From Cephalothrix spiralis (taxonomy: Eukaryota > Nemertea > Palaeonemertea > Archinemertea > Cephalotrichidae), in NCBI GenBank assembly GCA_032353305.1, contig JAUCNG010364707.1:1-11849 (forward strand): a DNA stretch of 11,849 bases, written 5' to 3'. The notes under the pieces were generated by a model, which had not been told where the DNA came from, made no database searches, and saw only the letters and a program-made list of their open reading frames with translations. Below, in pieces: positions 1 through 9,400 of the stretch. Within the stretch, counting starts at the first letter, position 1, and each line of letters opens with the position of its first letter. Position numbers and translations under genes: made by a program.

Positions 1-510
1 AGGTCTCTGTATATCGTGGCCAGCATCATCTGGTAGTAAACCAACAGAATTAAGAATAACATTATCATGACAGAATCTATCCTCTAATACGTTTAGATGG
101 GCATTAAAATCGCCACATAAATATACATAATTGTTCTTAATAGCAGTAAAATCTATTATGTCTGCTTCAAGGTCATCAAATGCAGAAATATCAGTATATC
201 TTGAGCCCGTTGGTGGTATATAGACTGACCCCATAAGGATATCCTTGTTTAGGCCAGTGAAAGGTTTTTTAATAACAAGCCACATAACAAATTTATTTGT
301 AATAGGCATAATCTCGACGAAGCCAGACTTAATTAAGGATGTTCTTACTATAAAGGCAATCCCACCACTAGGATCGGTACTTAGAGATTCCCTGTTATTT
401 GTAAATAATTTAAAGTTAGGTAACGCAAAATCGAGCATTATCGAGCAGGTAACCAGTCTATTCTGGTCTAACTGCCCTAATATGGAGCTATTCAGGCTCA
501 ATATAAAAGG
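1..510 (-). mobile_element. Non-LTR retrotransposon (LINE) endonuclease domain, 5' fragment
   Basis: Read on the minus strand from 510 down to 1, this is 170 codons without a stop, beginning just after in-frame stops at 511-513 and 517-519. It contains the hallmarks of the APE-type endonuclease (exonuclease-endonuclease-phosphatase fold) of LINE ORF2: SGGIAFIVR, then DILMGSVYIPPTGSRY (the SVYIPPTGSRY part at 228-196), then VYLCGDFNAHL with the GDFNAH catalytic-type motif at 114-97. In this family the GDFN Asp/Asn residues are part of the DNA-nicking active site that opens the target for reverse transcription. The stretch upstream of SGGIA is short and poorly matched to the usual N-terminal catalytic motifs (the first Asn and the ETK-type Glu are not obvious), so the copy is probably degraded at its 5' end. 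The reverse transcriptase would lie to the left, outside the window. I cannot assign a clade. Confidence 0.85.
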
Positions 511-539
511 CTATGCTCAAAATTGATTCCTAAAAAAAT

Positions 540-1070
540 TAAGATTTTCAGTGAAAATAAATTTTTGCCTAGTCCAGTGCTCCAAGTTGTCCTACTTTTC
601 GAGGATGTGTCCTACATTTTCTTACTTTTTGATGATGTGTCCTATCTTTAGAAAGTTAGACCACTATATAAATTTTTCTGCCTTAATTTTGACACTAAAA
701 TGCAATTTTTTTTTCAAAATTTGTCATCCTAGGATATAGAATTCATATGTTATTTAAAGGTTCATTTATATCGGGTAATCATGGTTATGACAGACTTTTG
801 CATGATTCGCACAGATGTTCTCATGTGTACATTATACATATCATATATCCATTTCTATTTTCTACGTGTTTCAAATAATACGATTCATGGCAATGTTGAC
901 ATAATTATGCATAAATCTAGGGCTTTAATTGTAAATACTGTTAGAATCCATAATTAGCTATGGATTATCTAATTTAATAAGGTGTATATTGATTAGGGTA
1001 GAAATGGATAGGAATTAGGGGGAAAGGCCCATGTTTTAAGAAATTAATCTTTTAGAGGGCCAGAGCTTTT
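540..1070. other. Gene-free AT-rich stretch
   Basis: No coding region, RNA gene or clear element is visible. The only structure is a loosely repeated GTCCTA(C/T)-T-rich motif at about 587-650 (GTCCTACTTTTC, GTCCTACATTTTC, GTCCTATCTTT). A similar ATGTCCTAT / TCCTACTTTT run occurs near 10270-10390, so both may derive from one degraded repeat. The short ATG-initiated frames here have no protein-like composition. Confidence 0.5.
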
Positions 1071-1075
1071 TTTGG

Positions 1076-1205
1076 GAAAGGACGTTCATTTGGGGAAATT
1101 GATTTTTTTGGTCCTTTTGGTAACTTTATGTAGCTCAGTTGCTGTTTGGCAGATTTCCACGAAATATATTTTATTTAAAAGAGAAAGCCATGATCTGTCT
1201 AATGA
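1076..1205 (+). repeat. Dispersed repeat module (ACGTTCATTTGGGG), copy 1
   Basis: This stretch aligns with 9870-9985. The shared core is ACGTTCATTTGGGG, a T-rich spacer, TTTTGGTC, then ACTTTATGTAGCTCAG (1123-1138), followed by TATTTTATTTAAAAGAGAA and CCATGATCT. The reverse complement of the core recurs at 3835-3890. It is therefore part of a transposable-element family and not host coding sequence, although a 73-codon open frame happens to cross it. Element boundaries cannot be fixed from this copy. Confidence 0.75.
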
Positions 1206-1407
1206 CCCAATGAAGCAAAAGAGGAACTGGCCCTGGTCGTTTACTTTAGAGCAAGTAAGCCATCTTTACAGGTCTTGGTCGATCGACGCCTAGTACCAAA
1301 AACTGAGTAGCAACAGCGATAGCAACTTTCGCCAAAAGAGTTTAGTGTTGGAGAGTAGCTCGGCACTAAAAAAACAACCCTAGAGCTCTTTGATAAGAGA
1401 AGGCGTT

Positions 1408-1620
1408 TGGTGGTTCCAGCTTCAGTTCCAAGGCTGGCAATACCCTAAGAGGCCGGGACTTAGTACTTTCGAAGTCTATATCAAGTCAAGAAAGCCTTGG
1501 TATGTTATGTTGGAGGCAAAATGCTATAGAAAAGGTCAATTGGGCTCCTCGATAATAGTAGCGCGCCTGCTGGCGGTTCCAGCCTCAGTTCCGAGGCTTG
1601 CTAGACCCTGAGAAAGCGGA
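1408..1620 (+). repeat. Diverged 50-bp direct duplication
   Basis: Positions 1408-1458 and 1571-1620 are two copies of a roughly 50-bp unit that begins TGG(T/C)GGTTCCAGC(T/C)TCAG and continues TTCC(A/G)AGGCT, with about 80% identity by eye. The start-to-start distance is 163 bp. The first copy contains the small stem CCAGC...GCTGG. The GGTTCCA-type core slightly resembles a tRNA B box, but no A box or tRNA fold is visible, so a tRNA-derived SINE origin is not supported. Open frames that cross the repeat do not look like proteins. Confidence 0.6.
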
Positions 1621-1649
1621 CTGACCTTTCGGGGTTTACACAACAGTAC

Positions 1650-1860
1650 ACAATTGGACAGAAAAATTGGCGCGGGCAAATTGGTACATTTTCGGCCCCC
1701 AACGGTTATGCATATTAGCGGATAGTTGACCCCCTCAAACTATATATTTCTGGAAAGGTCCACCCCTGTGTGCCCCCCCCCACACCACACAGGTTATGGG
1801 GCAAAAATCTAAACTCCCCGAGGGATCAGCTTTCCAGAAATATATAGTTTGTGGGTTATA
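1650..1860. repeat. Foldback repeat element, copy 1 (both arms)
   Basis: Two perfect 21-bp inverted arms lie at 1737-1757 (AAACTATATATTTCTGGAAA plus G) and 1830-1850. Nested between them is a second stem, CCTGTGTG (1765-1772) with CACACAGG (1786-1793), around a poly-C run. The left part, from 1650, aligns with 6620-6751: both read CAATTGGA, then AAATTGGCG, GGTT(A/C)TGCATATT and a GTTGACC stretch before the same 21-mer. The arm at 1808-1855 is the reverse complement of 6725-6790. A non-coding foldback (MITE-like) transposon family is the best reading. Confidence 0.8.
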
Positions 1861-2220
1861 TTTGCTATTACGCAGATATTTCTGTAATATGTAAAAGATT
1901 GCCCATTTGGTGTGTTTCCTTGAAATTATAGTATGATGTGATAGGATAGGGTAACGTTGTATATTTTGTCCTAAGGTTATTCATATGGGGTGTTATGATA
2001 TTAAATTAGTTCCGTTCTTATTATATTTACTGACCACTAAAGCATTTTAATATAAAATTTCATATTTGTTTACATTATTTATTACTGTTTATGATAATAT
2101 CACGTTTCTTAAGTGATAATTCATGATTATTGGCCATAAAAGTTTCCTCTCCGCAAAGTCCATATCAGCAAGAATGTTCTTGATATCTGAAATTTTACAT
2201 GAATTATAAAACATCAATAA
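1861..2220. other. Gene-free AT-rich stretch
   Basis: I see no coding frame, RNA gene, inverted repeat or tandem repeat of note. The composition matches the surrounding AT-rich spacer. Confidence 0.5.
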
Positions 2221-2239
2221 TACAGGGTGACCAGTGACC

Positions 2240-2700
2240 TGGAAAACAGAAGCACGAATGCTAAATATAGCGTTTCACGAAGCACGGATTAAGAAAATGG
2301 AATCTCTCGGAGCACGGAGAAAGTCATCTTGATACCCAAGGTTGGGAGCTTTGCGCGAATCATTATAAACCTTGAGTATCAAGATGGGAGAAAGTATACC
2401 AACTTTATATGATGAACTTTGAAATTTCGGCTGTGAAGCTGCCTATTTGTCCTATAATGAAAATGGCATTGCGAGCGCCGAAGGCCCGAGCCGAAATTAC
2501 ACGTCGTAATCATAGTAATAACTTTACTTTAAATTCATTTTAACATTCACTATTCACGAGTGTCCTATATCACGAATCACGGTACGTAAAAAAGGGCTTT
2601 TAAGTGGTTTTCACGGATCACGTTAGTCAGATTCCGGCAATTCACGATCACGTTAAGCCGATTTACCCCATTCACGGAGCACAAAAAAGGGCATCACCGG
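2240..2700. repeat. CACG-type repeat element
   Basis: Short variants of one word recur through this stretch: CACGAAGCACGG (2277-2288), GGAGCACGGA (2309-2318), CACGAATCACGG (2571-2582), TTCACGGATCACGTT (2610-2624), TTCACGATCACGTT (2641-2654) and TTCACGGAGCAC (2671-2682). AAAAAAGGGC follows twice, near 2590 and 2684. An internal inverted repeat, AATTTCGGCT near 2423 with AGCCGAAATT near 2490, brackets its middle. The pattern suggests a degraded mobile or satellite-like element; no protein coding is visible. Its outer boundaries are uncertain. Confidence 0.6.
2325..2386. repeat. 19-bp stem hairpin
   Basis: CATCTTGATACCCAAGGTT (2325-2343) and AACCTTGAGTATCAAGATG (2368-2386) are reverse complements with one mismatch in 19, separated by a 24-nt loop. 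It lies inside the CACG-type repeat element and is probably a transposon subterminal hairpin. A hairpin RNA is possible but nothing else supports it. Confidence 0.75.
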
Positions 2701-2805
2701 ATTTTACCCCCTCATATCGCCTAATACATGTACGCTAATGCACCATCAGTTAATCCAAAATTTACGCTGCATATCGACACTTAAAGATATCCTAGCGCTA
2801 GAAAT

Positions 2806-2875
2806 CTGTGGATCGTTCCACAGAACTCCTTGAGTGCTAATTCCCCGGGTGAAGTGGCGGAACATAGCGCTCAAG
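2806..2875. repeat. Two adjacent hairpins
   Basis: CTGTGGA-TCGT-TCCACAG (2806-2823) is a perfect 7-bp stem with a 4-nt loop. Immediately after it, CTTGAGTGCTAATTCC (2829-2844) pairs imperfectly with GGAACATAGCGCTCAAG (2859-2875). They sit about 470 bp before the first recognised exon. Transposon debris is the simplest explanation. Confidence 0.65.
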
Positions 2876-3348
2876 ACCGATTTTTTAAAAGAGAGAAGTA
2901 TAAATAAATATTTTTCTGTGAAGTCTTATTGGTATTTGAAAATACCAAAATTTCAGAAAATGCCACATATATATATTTCGAATGGTCTCGCATTCGTTGT
3001 CACATCTCGACTCTCGAGGTGCCTCAGTATGTTTATTGCGAGCAATATCTATATTAAATATAATGAAATACGGATTGAGGCAAATCGAGATGTCGTCGTC
3101 ATTGAGAATCAATAAGGTTACTTCTTAAAACTTCACAAAGTTTATTGGCTTATCACCAACCCTCCCATACCACATGGTTTGATTCCCTTTTTGTTCAAAC
3201 AAGTATTTATTTTACAAAGTGCACTTTGACTCGCATTACTTTTTTCCCCTACTCAGTCTTATATTTATTTTCAAATATTTACCATGTTTTATAAAGTACT
3301 TTTTACGTAGACAGTATGTAAATTCTAAAACTCTTGATTTTTCTTTAG
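2876..3348. other. Non-coding sequence up to the first recognised exon
   Basis: Open frames on both strands here overlap each other antisense and lack protein-like composition. The last part reads as an intron 3' end: a pyrimidine-rich tract at about 3331-3346 (CTCTTGATTTTTCTTT) and an AG at 3347-3348. An upstream exon or promoter may exist, but I could not identify a TATA box, initiator or coding exon with confidence. Confidence 0.4.
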
Positions 3349-3448
3349 GTCTTTCAGACTCATTTATAAACAGTTCTGAAATGGCTGACCACACATATGG
3401 AAGTCTAGAAGCATCTGGATTGGGTGGAGGAGCCGATGTTTTTGAAGC
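3349..3448 (+). CDS. Exon 1 of the coiled-coil gene (first recognised)
   Basis: The acceptor is TTTTTCTTTAG ending at 3348; a second in-frame choice is CTTTCAG ending at 3357. The donor is GTAAGT at 3449. From ATG 3381 it encodes MADHTYGSLEASGLGGGADV followed by FE and the first two bases of an Ala codon (phase 2). The same frame stays open upstream within the exon as LSDSFINSSE, so this may be an internal exon whose true start lies further left. The segment is Gly/Ser/acidic and not coiled coil. Confidence 0.75.
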
Positions 3449-6400
3449 GTAAGTCAAATTATTTCCAAAGCTCAGAATGGCACTTATGGTATTGCAGTGA
3501 CCTACTTTTCTTAAGATTAAATTTCATAACAGCACTAGACAAATTGTTATCGAAATATGATCCGATTTAAAGCCGCAGGGTACAAGGGCATCATATCAGT
3601 CTCAACGGGCCCGGTAAGACTAGTTCCCTTACCTTTTATGGGTCGAAAGTGAAAATGAAAGTTTAAGTTATTTGTTTTATCTGGGCAATTAGTACTTTAA
3701 AGATGATGAAATACATGTAACTCATCATAATCAATCTGGAATCTATTGTTCTTATGTTATTGTTTACGATCTACTGTACCTTTAAGGTGTTAGCAGTTCA
3801 AGGAGTTATCAGGGATACTTTTTATTCGCTGTCTGAGTTACATAAATTTCCTCAAAGGACCGCAAAGTTAAATTTCCCCAAATGAACGTCATTTCATTTG
3901 ACAAAAATGTGACTCTCGGAAATGTGATTTTTTATGAAATTTTTAATTTTTTATTAAGAATTTAAATGCACTGAAAATATTCAGATTAATTTTAGAGTGA
4001 TTGAAAATGGTATTCTCTCGATTTAATATAGGATTTAGGGTGGGGAAAATGAGACCAGAGGTTATTCAGGAGAATCATTGTAACTCCCTTAGTTATGAAA
4101 CGATCTGCACCAAATCTTTTTTTATTCTGGACTGAAAATATCATTTTCTCAACTAAATATTTTTTTTGCAATTATTAAAATATTTTTAATTAAGTCGCAA
4201 TATGACGTCATCTGGCTGTTTTCCATAATAAGGGGACACACTGTATATTTCTAGAAAGGTAATTTAAAAACATAGATCACAAATCTGCATCAAATTTCTA
4301 ATTGTTTTTATACTTTTTCTAGTGATGGAACGGAACTAATGAACAGAATTGATGACCTCCAGTTTCAGAATCGAAAGTTGTCAGAAGAAAACAAAAAGTT
4401 AGGAAAACAATTGGAATCATCTGAAGAAACAAATTCATGTTTAAATATTCAACTAAATGAATTGTCAAAGAGATCATCAGGGTAAGGCTGAAAACTAATT
4501 TTGATATTCTTTGAATTCGAAAACTGGAAGTGTGACAAAAGGCAGTACGGCCAAGAACAGTTCTTGCCAATAAGACCGTTCTTCCCAGTACACTTTGAAC
4601 AAGCGGAAATTTCGACCAAAAGCACTCAACAAATATGTAATGTGGAAAATTAAGATAAACACAGGGATGCCCATTATGCGCGGTTCCGCGATTTTTATGC
4701 CTTCGTGGGGTTGGCTGCCCAATACATAACGTGAATGCTTTGAACTTTTGTTTTTCATCAGTAAATCGGCGCTTTACGAAAATGATGTGGACTTTAGTTT
4801 TCTAACTACCTAACGGGCGGTGTTTTGATTCCATGGAAGGTCCGAAGGCCAAACCGACCGGGGGAGGCTGCTGTTCATATTCTCTGAAAAAAACCATTCT
4901 TAGACGTATTAAGAGTCGGACCCCAAACATGGTTTGCAAATTAATCTCCGGAAAAACACCAAGGCCCCTCCAGCGCGACCATAATGTTAAACTTTATTTT
5001 TGAATAAATTACGCGTTTTGATCTCAATGGGCAATTGGGCCATCTCGATTTACTCTCGGAATCCGACGTTCTAAATCGACCGTCAGATAAGAAGTCGACG
5101 AAGCCGACTGTTACTTAGCCCATAGATGCAATTGGGCATCCCTGTATAAAGACTTAATTATTTTATTGTACTGCTTTTTGGTTCTTATAGTAGTATTCTG
5201 GTAGACTAGTTCCTCGAATATTTTGTATGATTATTAACATGGATAACAACGTGAAGAGGGAGAGACGGTGGGGTGCTACATGTAAACGAGCGGTGATTAA
5301 ATATAAGCAACAGCGTCGCAGATCATATGCGGAATTTGATGCGCTTTAAGAGGAAAAATAGAATGTTGCATGCTTATTAATTTGTTTTTTGGGGCTCCAA
5401 AATGGCCAAAAGTTCCAAATAAGTGAGAATATAATAAATGTAAGATGTTGCTACAATTTTTCTATGACTTTCAGGTTACAATCTGCAGCAGAACAAATCA
5501 AAGAATTGAGAGCAGAAAATGTCGAATTAAGATCAACAAATGCTTTATTAGATGGGAAAGTTAGAGAAATGGATACTAAGAATAAATCACTTGAAAAAGA
5601 AAAGGAACACCTGCATATTCGAATCGAAGATTTTCAGTATAAGGTATTTTGCATACATGTATATCTTATGTATTGTTGCGAGTTATCTATATATAAGACA
5701 TATTACCCATAGTCCCATACATTCTTGCAAAACCATTGATTATATCAGAATCGAGGGTTAATAGAAGAGGTAATGCATCATGCACAGGGGGAGGGGTGCC
5801 GGGAAATGTCAAAATAGCGCTACGTAGCGCTAGCGCTAGGATCACTCAAAGCGGTGCTAGGCATCGCAGGCGAGGACACTTTCTCGATCGCTAGCTTTCG
5901 CTATTGATCGCCAGTGTATCGCCCATAGGGGCGGGGTTTTTATATTTTTTTTTATTTTTAAAGAAAGATAAAAACGCTTGCAAATGGATCAAACGAGCAA
6001 AAAACTGAAAACACTTAAAAAAATATAACTTTCATATTTTCTTTTGGTTTTTAAAAGAAAGTTTTTTTAAATTCTATATAAAAAAATTACGCTCTGGAGC
6101 ACTATGTACCGCACCCCATCAGGGGACTGCGCTAAAAGATTTAGTGGATCGGAGTGATCCACAGGTTTCAAGCGCAACCCAATTCCGAATCTGAAAAACA
6201 ATAGCTTATTAACCACGAAATGAGCACTGTAAGAGGAAAACCCGATCAAAATCCGTTTACCACCTCCTTTCTCTATTTCCTTCTCATAATCATGGCCTTG
6301 AATGTATTATACCACGGTTCGACGCCCAAGAGTCCGAAACTGCGAGGTATAGCAACCACTAATCAAAGCCATGCAAGGCGTACACAGGTCTCTAGAGAAG

Positions 6401-9400
6401 TAAGAAAATGTATTCCGTCGCTGAAAATTCAGTTATGGTGGAATGGTGTATAGTACTAGGAATCCTAGAAATACGTCAAAAATATTCATAGTTTTAGATT
6501 CCGAGATAATCAGGATATTCACTCCGGATTATTGGATTATCCATTAGTTCTTCTAATTTAAGGCAATTTTAGACTTCATTTTTATGAGGGAAGAAATAAT
6601 CCGGATTTGATCTTCGGTAACAATTGGAGAGGGAAATTGGCGATGGCAAAATTGGTCAAAAAAGCTAAAAAAAAATGGTCAAAAAAGCAACTCCATCGGT
6701 TCTGCATATTGGCGGGTAGTTGACCTCCACAAACTATATATTTCTGGAAAGGTCTTCGTAAATGCTGATCCTTCGGGGGTTTAGTTTTTCTCCATCCCCT
6801 CGGCGGGTGTGGGAGCAAAAAACATGATTTTTTATTTTTTAAATCACATTTTTTGCCCCCACCCCCAAGTTTCGAAAATGCTGTTTACGTATTCGTTCGT
6901 TAGCCGATTTAAGGCCAATTAAAGGTGACAGTTCATAAATTTATTGATTTGAAGAGGCCAACATTAGGCCATCAGGAGAATAAAACAGAATTATTAAATC
7001 TTTCCAACTTTATTTCTAGATTATTCAAATAAGTAACGAACTGGAAACGTGCAATAATCAGATGAAAGAACTAGAGGCCTCTGTATATGAACACCAAGTG
7101 AGTATTGAAGCATACAACACGTATCCAAATTGACGTCCATCACGTGACAGGCTGGCTTTTCGCCCTCATTTCCCCGATAAAAAATTAGGAAAAGTAAATA
7201 TTTAATCCTAGAAAACGTATTAGTTGTGTTTAATAGCAGCTAGAAATTAAATTATTAATTTTTTCTTCTCTACTTTTTTAAAGGTCTTATTTTTTATTGA
7301 GATATTTCCAATATTTTCCTTTTTGTTGAAATTTTTTTAGTGTAAAGCCTGCATATTTGAATTAAATGATAATAACTTCATTGTGTGTCATATACGTACA
7401 TTTATTGTTCATCTATTTTTTAAAGGACAAATACGAAGATCTCATGGAAGCTAAGGTAGCGCTGGAAACGCAAGTTCTTGAGGTAAATTTGGTCCTACTT
7501 TTCCTCATTCTCTTACGCAGAGCTCTTAAATTTTGAGATTGGCGTTCCAAAATAATTGGCTCTGCTTTTTTTAGGCAGTTCCCGAGCTACACTAACTCCT
7601 TAGTCCTCGGGTTCTTAATTCACCGCATAAGGTCTTTTTTTAATTACTTAGTTCACGGACACCACCGGTGAAAATTTCCGAAAAATGAAAATAATAATGA
7701 AAAATATTTCAGACGTCGAATGAAGAAAAAAAACGTCGGAAAATTGAAATAATAAATTTTTTTTACCGCCGTCTTTTTTGAAAAGTTAGTCCGTAATTTT
7801 AAAAAAAGGCCGAACTCGTAGATATATTCCCTAATCCGTCAAAGACCCGTGTGTTATATATATTTTAATTTTGAGACAAAATAAATATACTTTTGTTAAA
7901 ATTTTGTGGTATTTAGATGGGCTCCTCATGCTTACACTAGGAGATTTTTATTTACTCATTTTCAGAAAACATCCAAAGTTGAAGAACTACAAGATATAAT
8001 CGAAGATTTTGAAAGGCTGACCCAGGTATATTTTAAAGCTATCGGCATTAATAAGGCTCTTTCGTTAATAAATGCAGGCCTTATGTTCTCATAAAATATG
8101 GCCCTTATAGTCATTCTAATTCTCATAAGTCTTAATAAAATTTATTAAATCTCATAAAATTAAATCTCATATTAAAAGCTTAATAAAATCTAATAAAATA
8201 TTTAATTAAAACGATTTTTCTCCTTTACTATAGAATCTTCATGCTGAGAAAGTTGAAATGGAAGAACAAATGTTTGAAATGGAAATCGCAAGGTAATGTA
8301 TAAATAGAACGTTCTTAATACCAAGAATCTATAGAAAGATATGAATCGCTTTTTGCGCCTTTTTAGCGATCTTCAAATGATAATTATAAATAGTTCTAGC
8401 CAACGAATTCATTTACCCGATCTGTAGAAATCTCTCGAGAGCAAATTCCCAATCCGACACGTTCTTATCGTCGTTTTTTGAATTTGTTCAAATCTCCTAT
8501 CAAAATCAAACATAGGCCTTCCCTTTTTTTAGTAGTGATATATTTAGTCCGTTAATACCGGTAGTTTGATTTTTGAGAATTTTGATCTTAGTGAGTTCAA
8601 CGTCATTTTTAACGTCACTTTTAACGTCACTTCACTTGCATGTATTGTCATGCATTAATCTATAGGTAAAAACGTCATTATACCGATTTATTATTTTACG
8701 ATATCTGAGGAATCTTATTGGTCGAGAGCGGAGGTAAAAAAAGAAATAATAATCGTTATACCGATTTATTATTTTACGATGTTCACGTGACTGAATCTGA
8801 GGAATCTTCTGGGGACGTACCACTAATCAACATATTCTGGTAGTGGTCGATTAACATAAATTAAGATAGTTCCGCTGGTGCGCGCATTTTAGGTTGCTAT
8901 GGTGATTGAAATTAGCTAAATCTCAATCCGGGCTTAGGATTAGGGAGGGATCCTTCTATGTTTTTTTAATAGAGTAATTACGAAACGTTTAGTTTCACTT
9001 TCACTCGCGTAGTAATTTGGCGGAATTACTTCGAAAGAATATATATTTTGGTTAGGCACTGGTACAAAATTTATAGGTCTTATCGAGTTCTACCTACCTG
9101 CAAAATTTCAAGTTCATACTCGTTGAAAAAAGACCGTCCGTCCACTTATTGAGGAGCTCAATAAGACCTATTCACAAACAAAACTTAAAACCCTAGGTCA
9201 ATCTGATCTATTTTTTGAAAACTTAGAACAAGAAGAAAAATCAGATTTTTTGAAAACTTAAAAACTAAGTTTTCTACACTTCGTGAATGTGAATTTTTGG
9301 TCATATTGTATTCGGTTCCCCGCGGTGGATAAAATATACTATGGTCATAATATGAGTTTTTATTATCTTTTAGTGTGTCCAATCCCATATTTCCAGTTCC

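Larger units (their letters stand above)
5644..7019 (+). other. Intron 3
   Basis: GT...AG intron, 1376 nt, phase 0, the longest within the recognised gene. It contains a palindrome cluster at 5815-5838, a GC-rich patch, an AT-rich patch at about 5940-6090 and the second foldback-repeat copy at 6620-6790. A 77-codon open frame at 6220-6453 has no recognisable domain and no matching splice sites, so I do not call it. Confidence 0.8.
8293..9373 (+). other. Intron 7
   Basis: GT...AG intron, 1081 nt, phase 2. It holds a short AACGTCA(T/C)TTTT tandem (8599-8634), a perfect 25-bp direct repeat (8678/8756) and a cruciform-forming stretch at 9072-9172. Minus-strand open frames at 8632-8823 and 9185-9469 are explained by these repeats and by antisense of exon 8. 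Confidence 0.8.

Noticed and set aside
1072-1293. 73-codon open frame with a hydrophobic start resembling a signal anchor
   Set aside because: It overlaps a dispersed repeat that recurs at 3.8 and 9.9 kb, where no equivalent frame exists.
1408-1458. tRNA-derived SINE head (GGTTCCA as a B box)
   Set aside because: There is no matching A box, cloverleaf or poly(A)/tail repeat, so a tRNA origin is not supported.
2571-2682. CRISPR-like array from spaced CACG repeats
   Set aside because: The repeat words are short and variable, spacing is irregular, and the host is clearly a eukaryote with spliced genes.
2834-3115. Overlapping sense and antisense open frames of 93 and 75 codons
   Set aside because: Both are open by chance in AT-rich sequence, and neither shows a protein-like pattern or splice context.
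4319-4758. Two minus-strand open frames with hydrophobic stretches
   Set aside because: One is antisense to exon 2 and the other spans the end of a MITE; the sense strand carries the coherent exon.
6220-6453. 77-codon plus-strand open frame in intron 3
   Set aside because: It shows no domain, no coiled-coil continuity with exons 3 and 4, and no suitable acceptor. It lies in the intron between perfectly phased exons.
7713-7780. Lys/Glu-rich possible extra coiled-coil exon after TATTTCAG
   Set aside because: It begins plausibly (TSNEEKKRRKIEII) but has no good donor before an in-frame stop, and exons 5 and 6 already join in phase 0 without it.
8632-8823. Minus-strand frame with repeated KIINRYND
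   Set aside because: The repeated peptide is only the translation of the 25-bp DNA duplication, with no sign of selection for protein.
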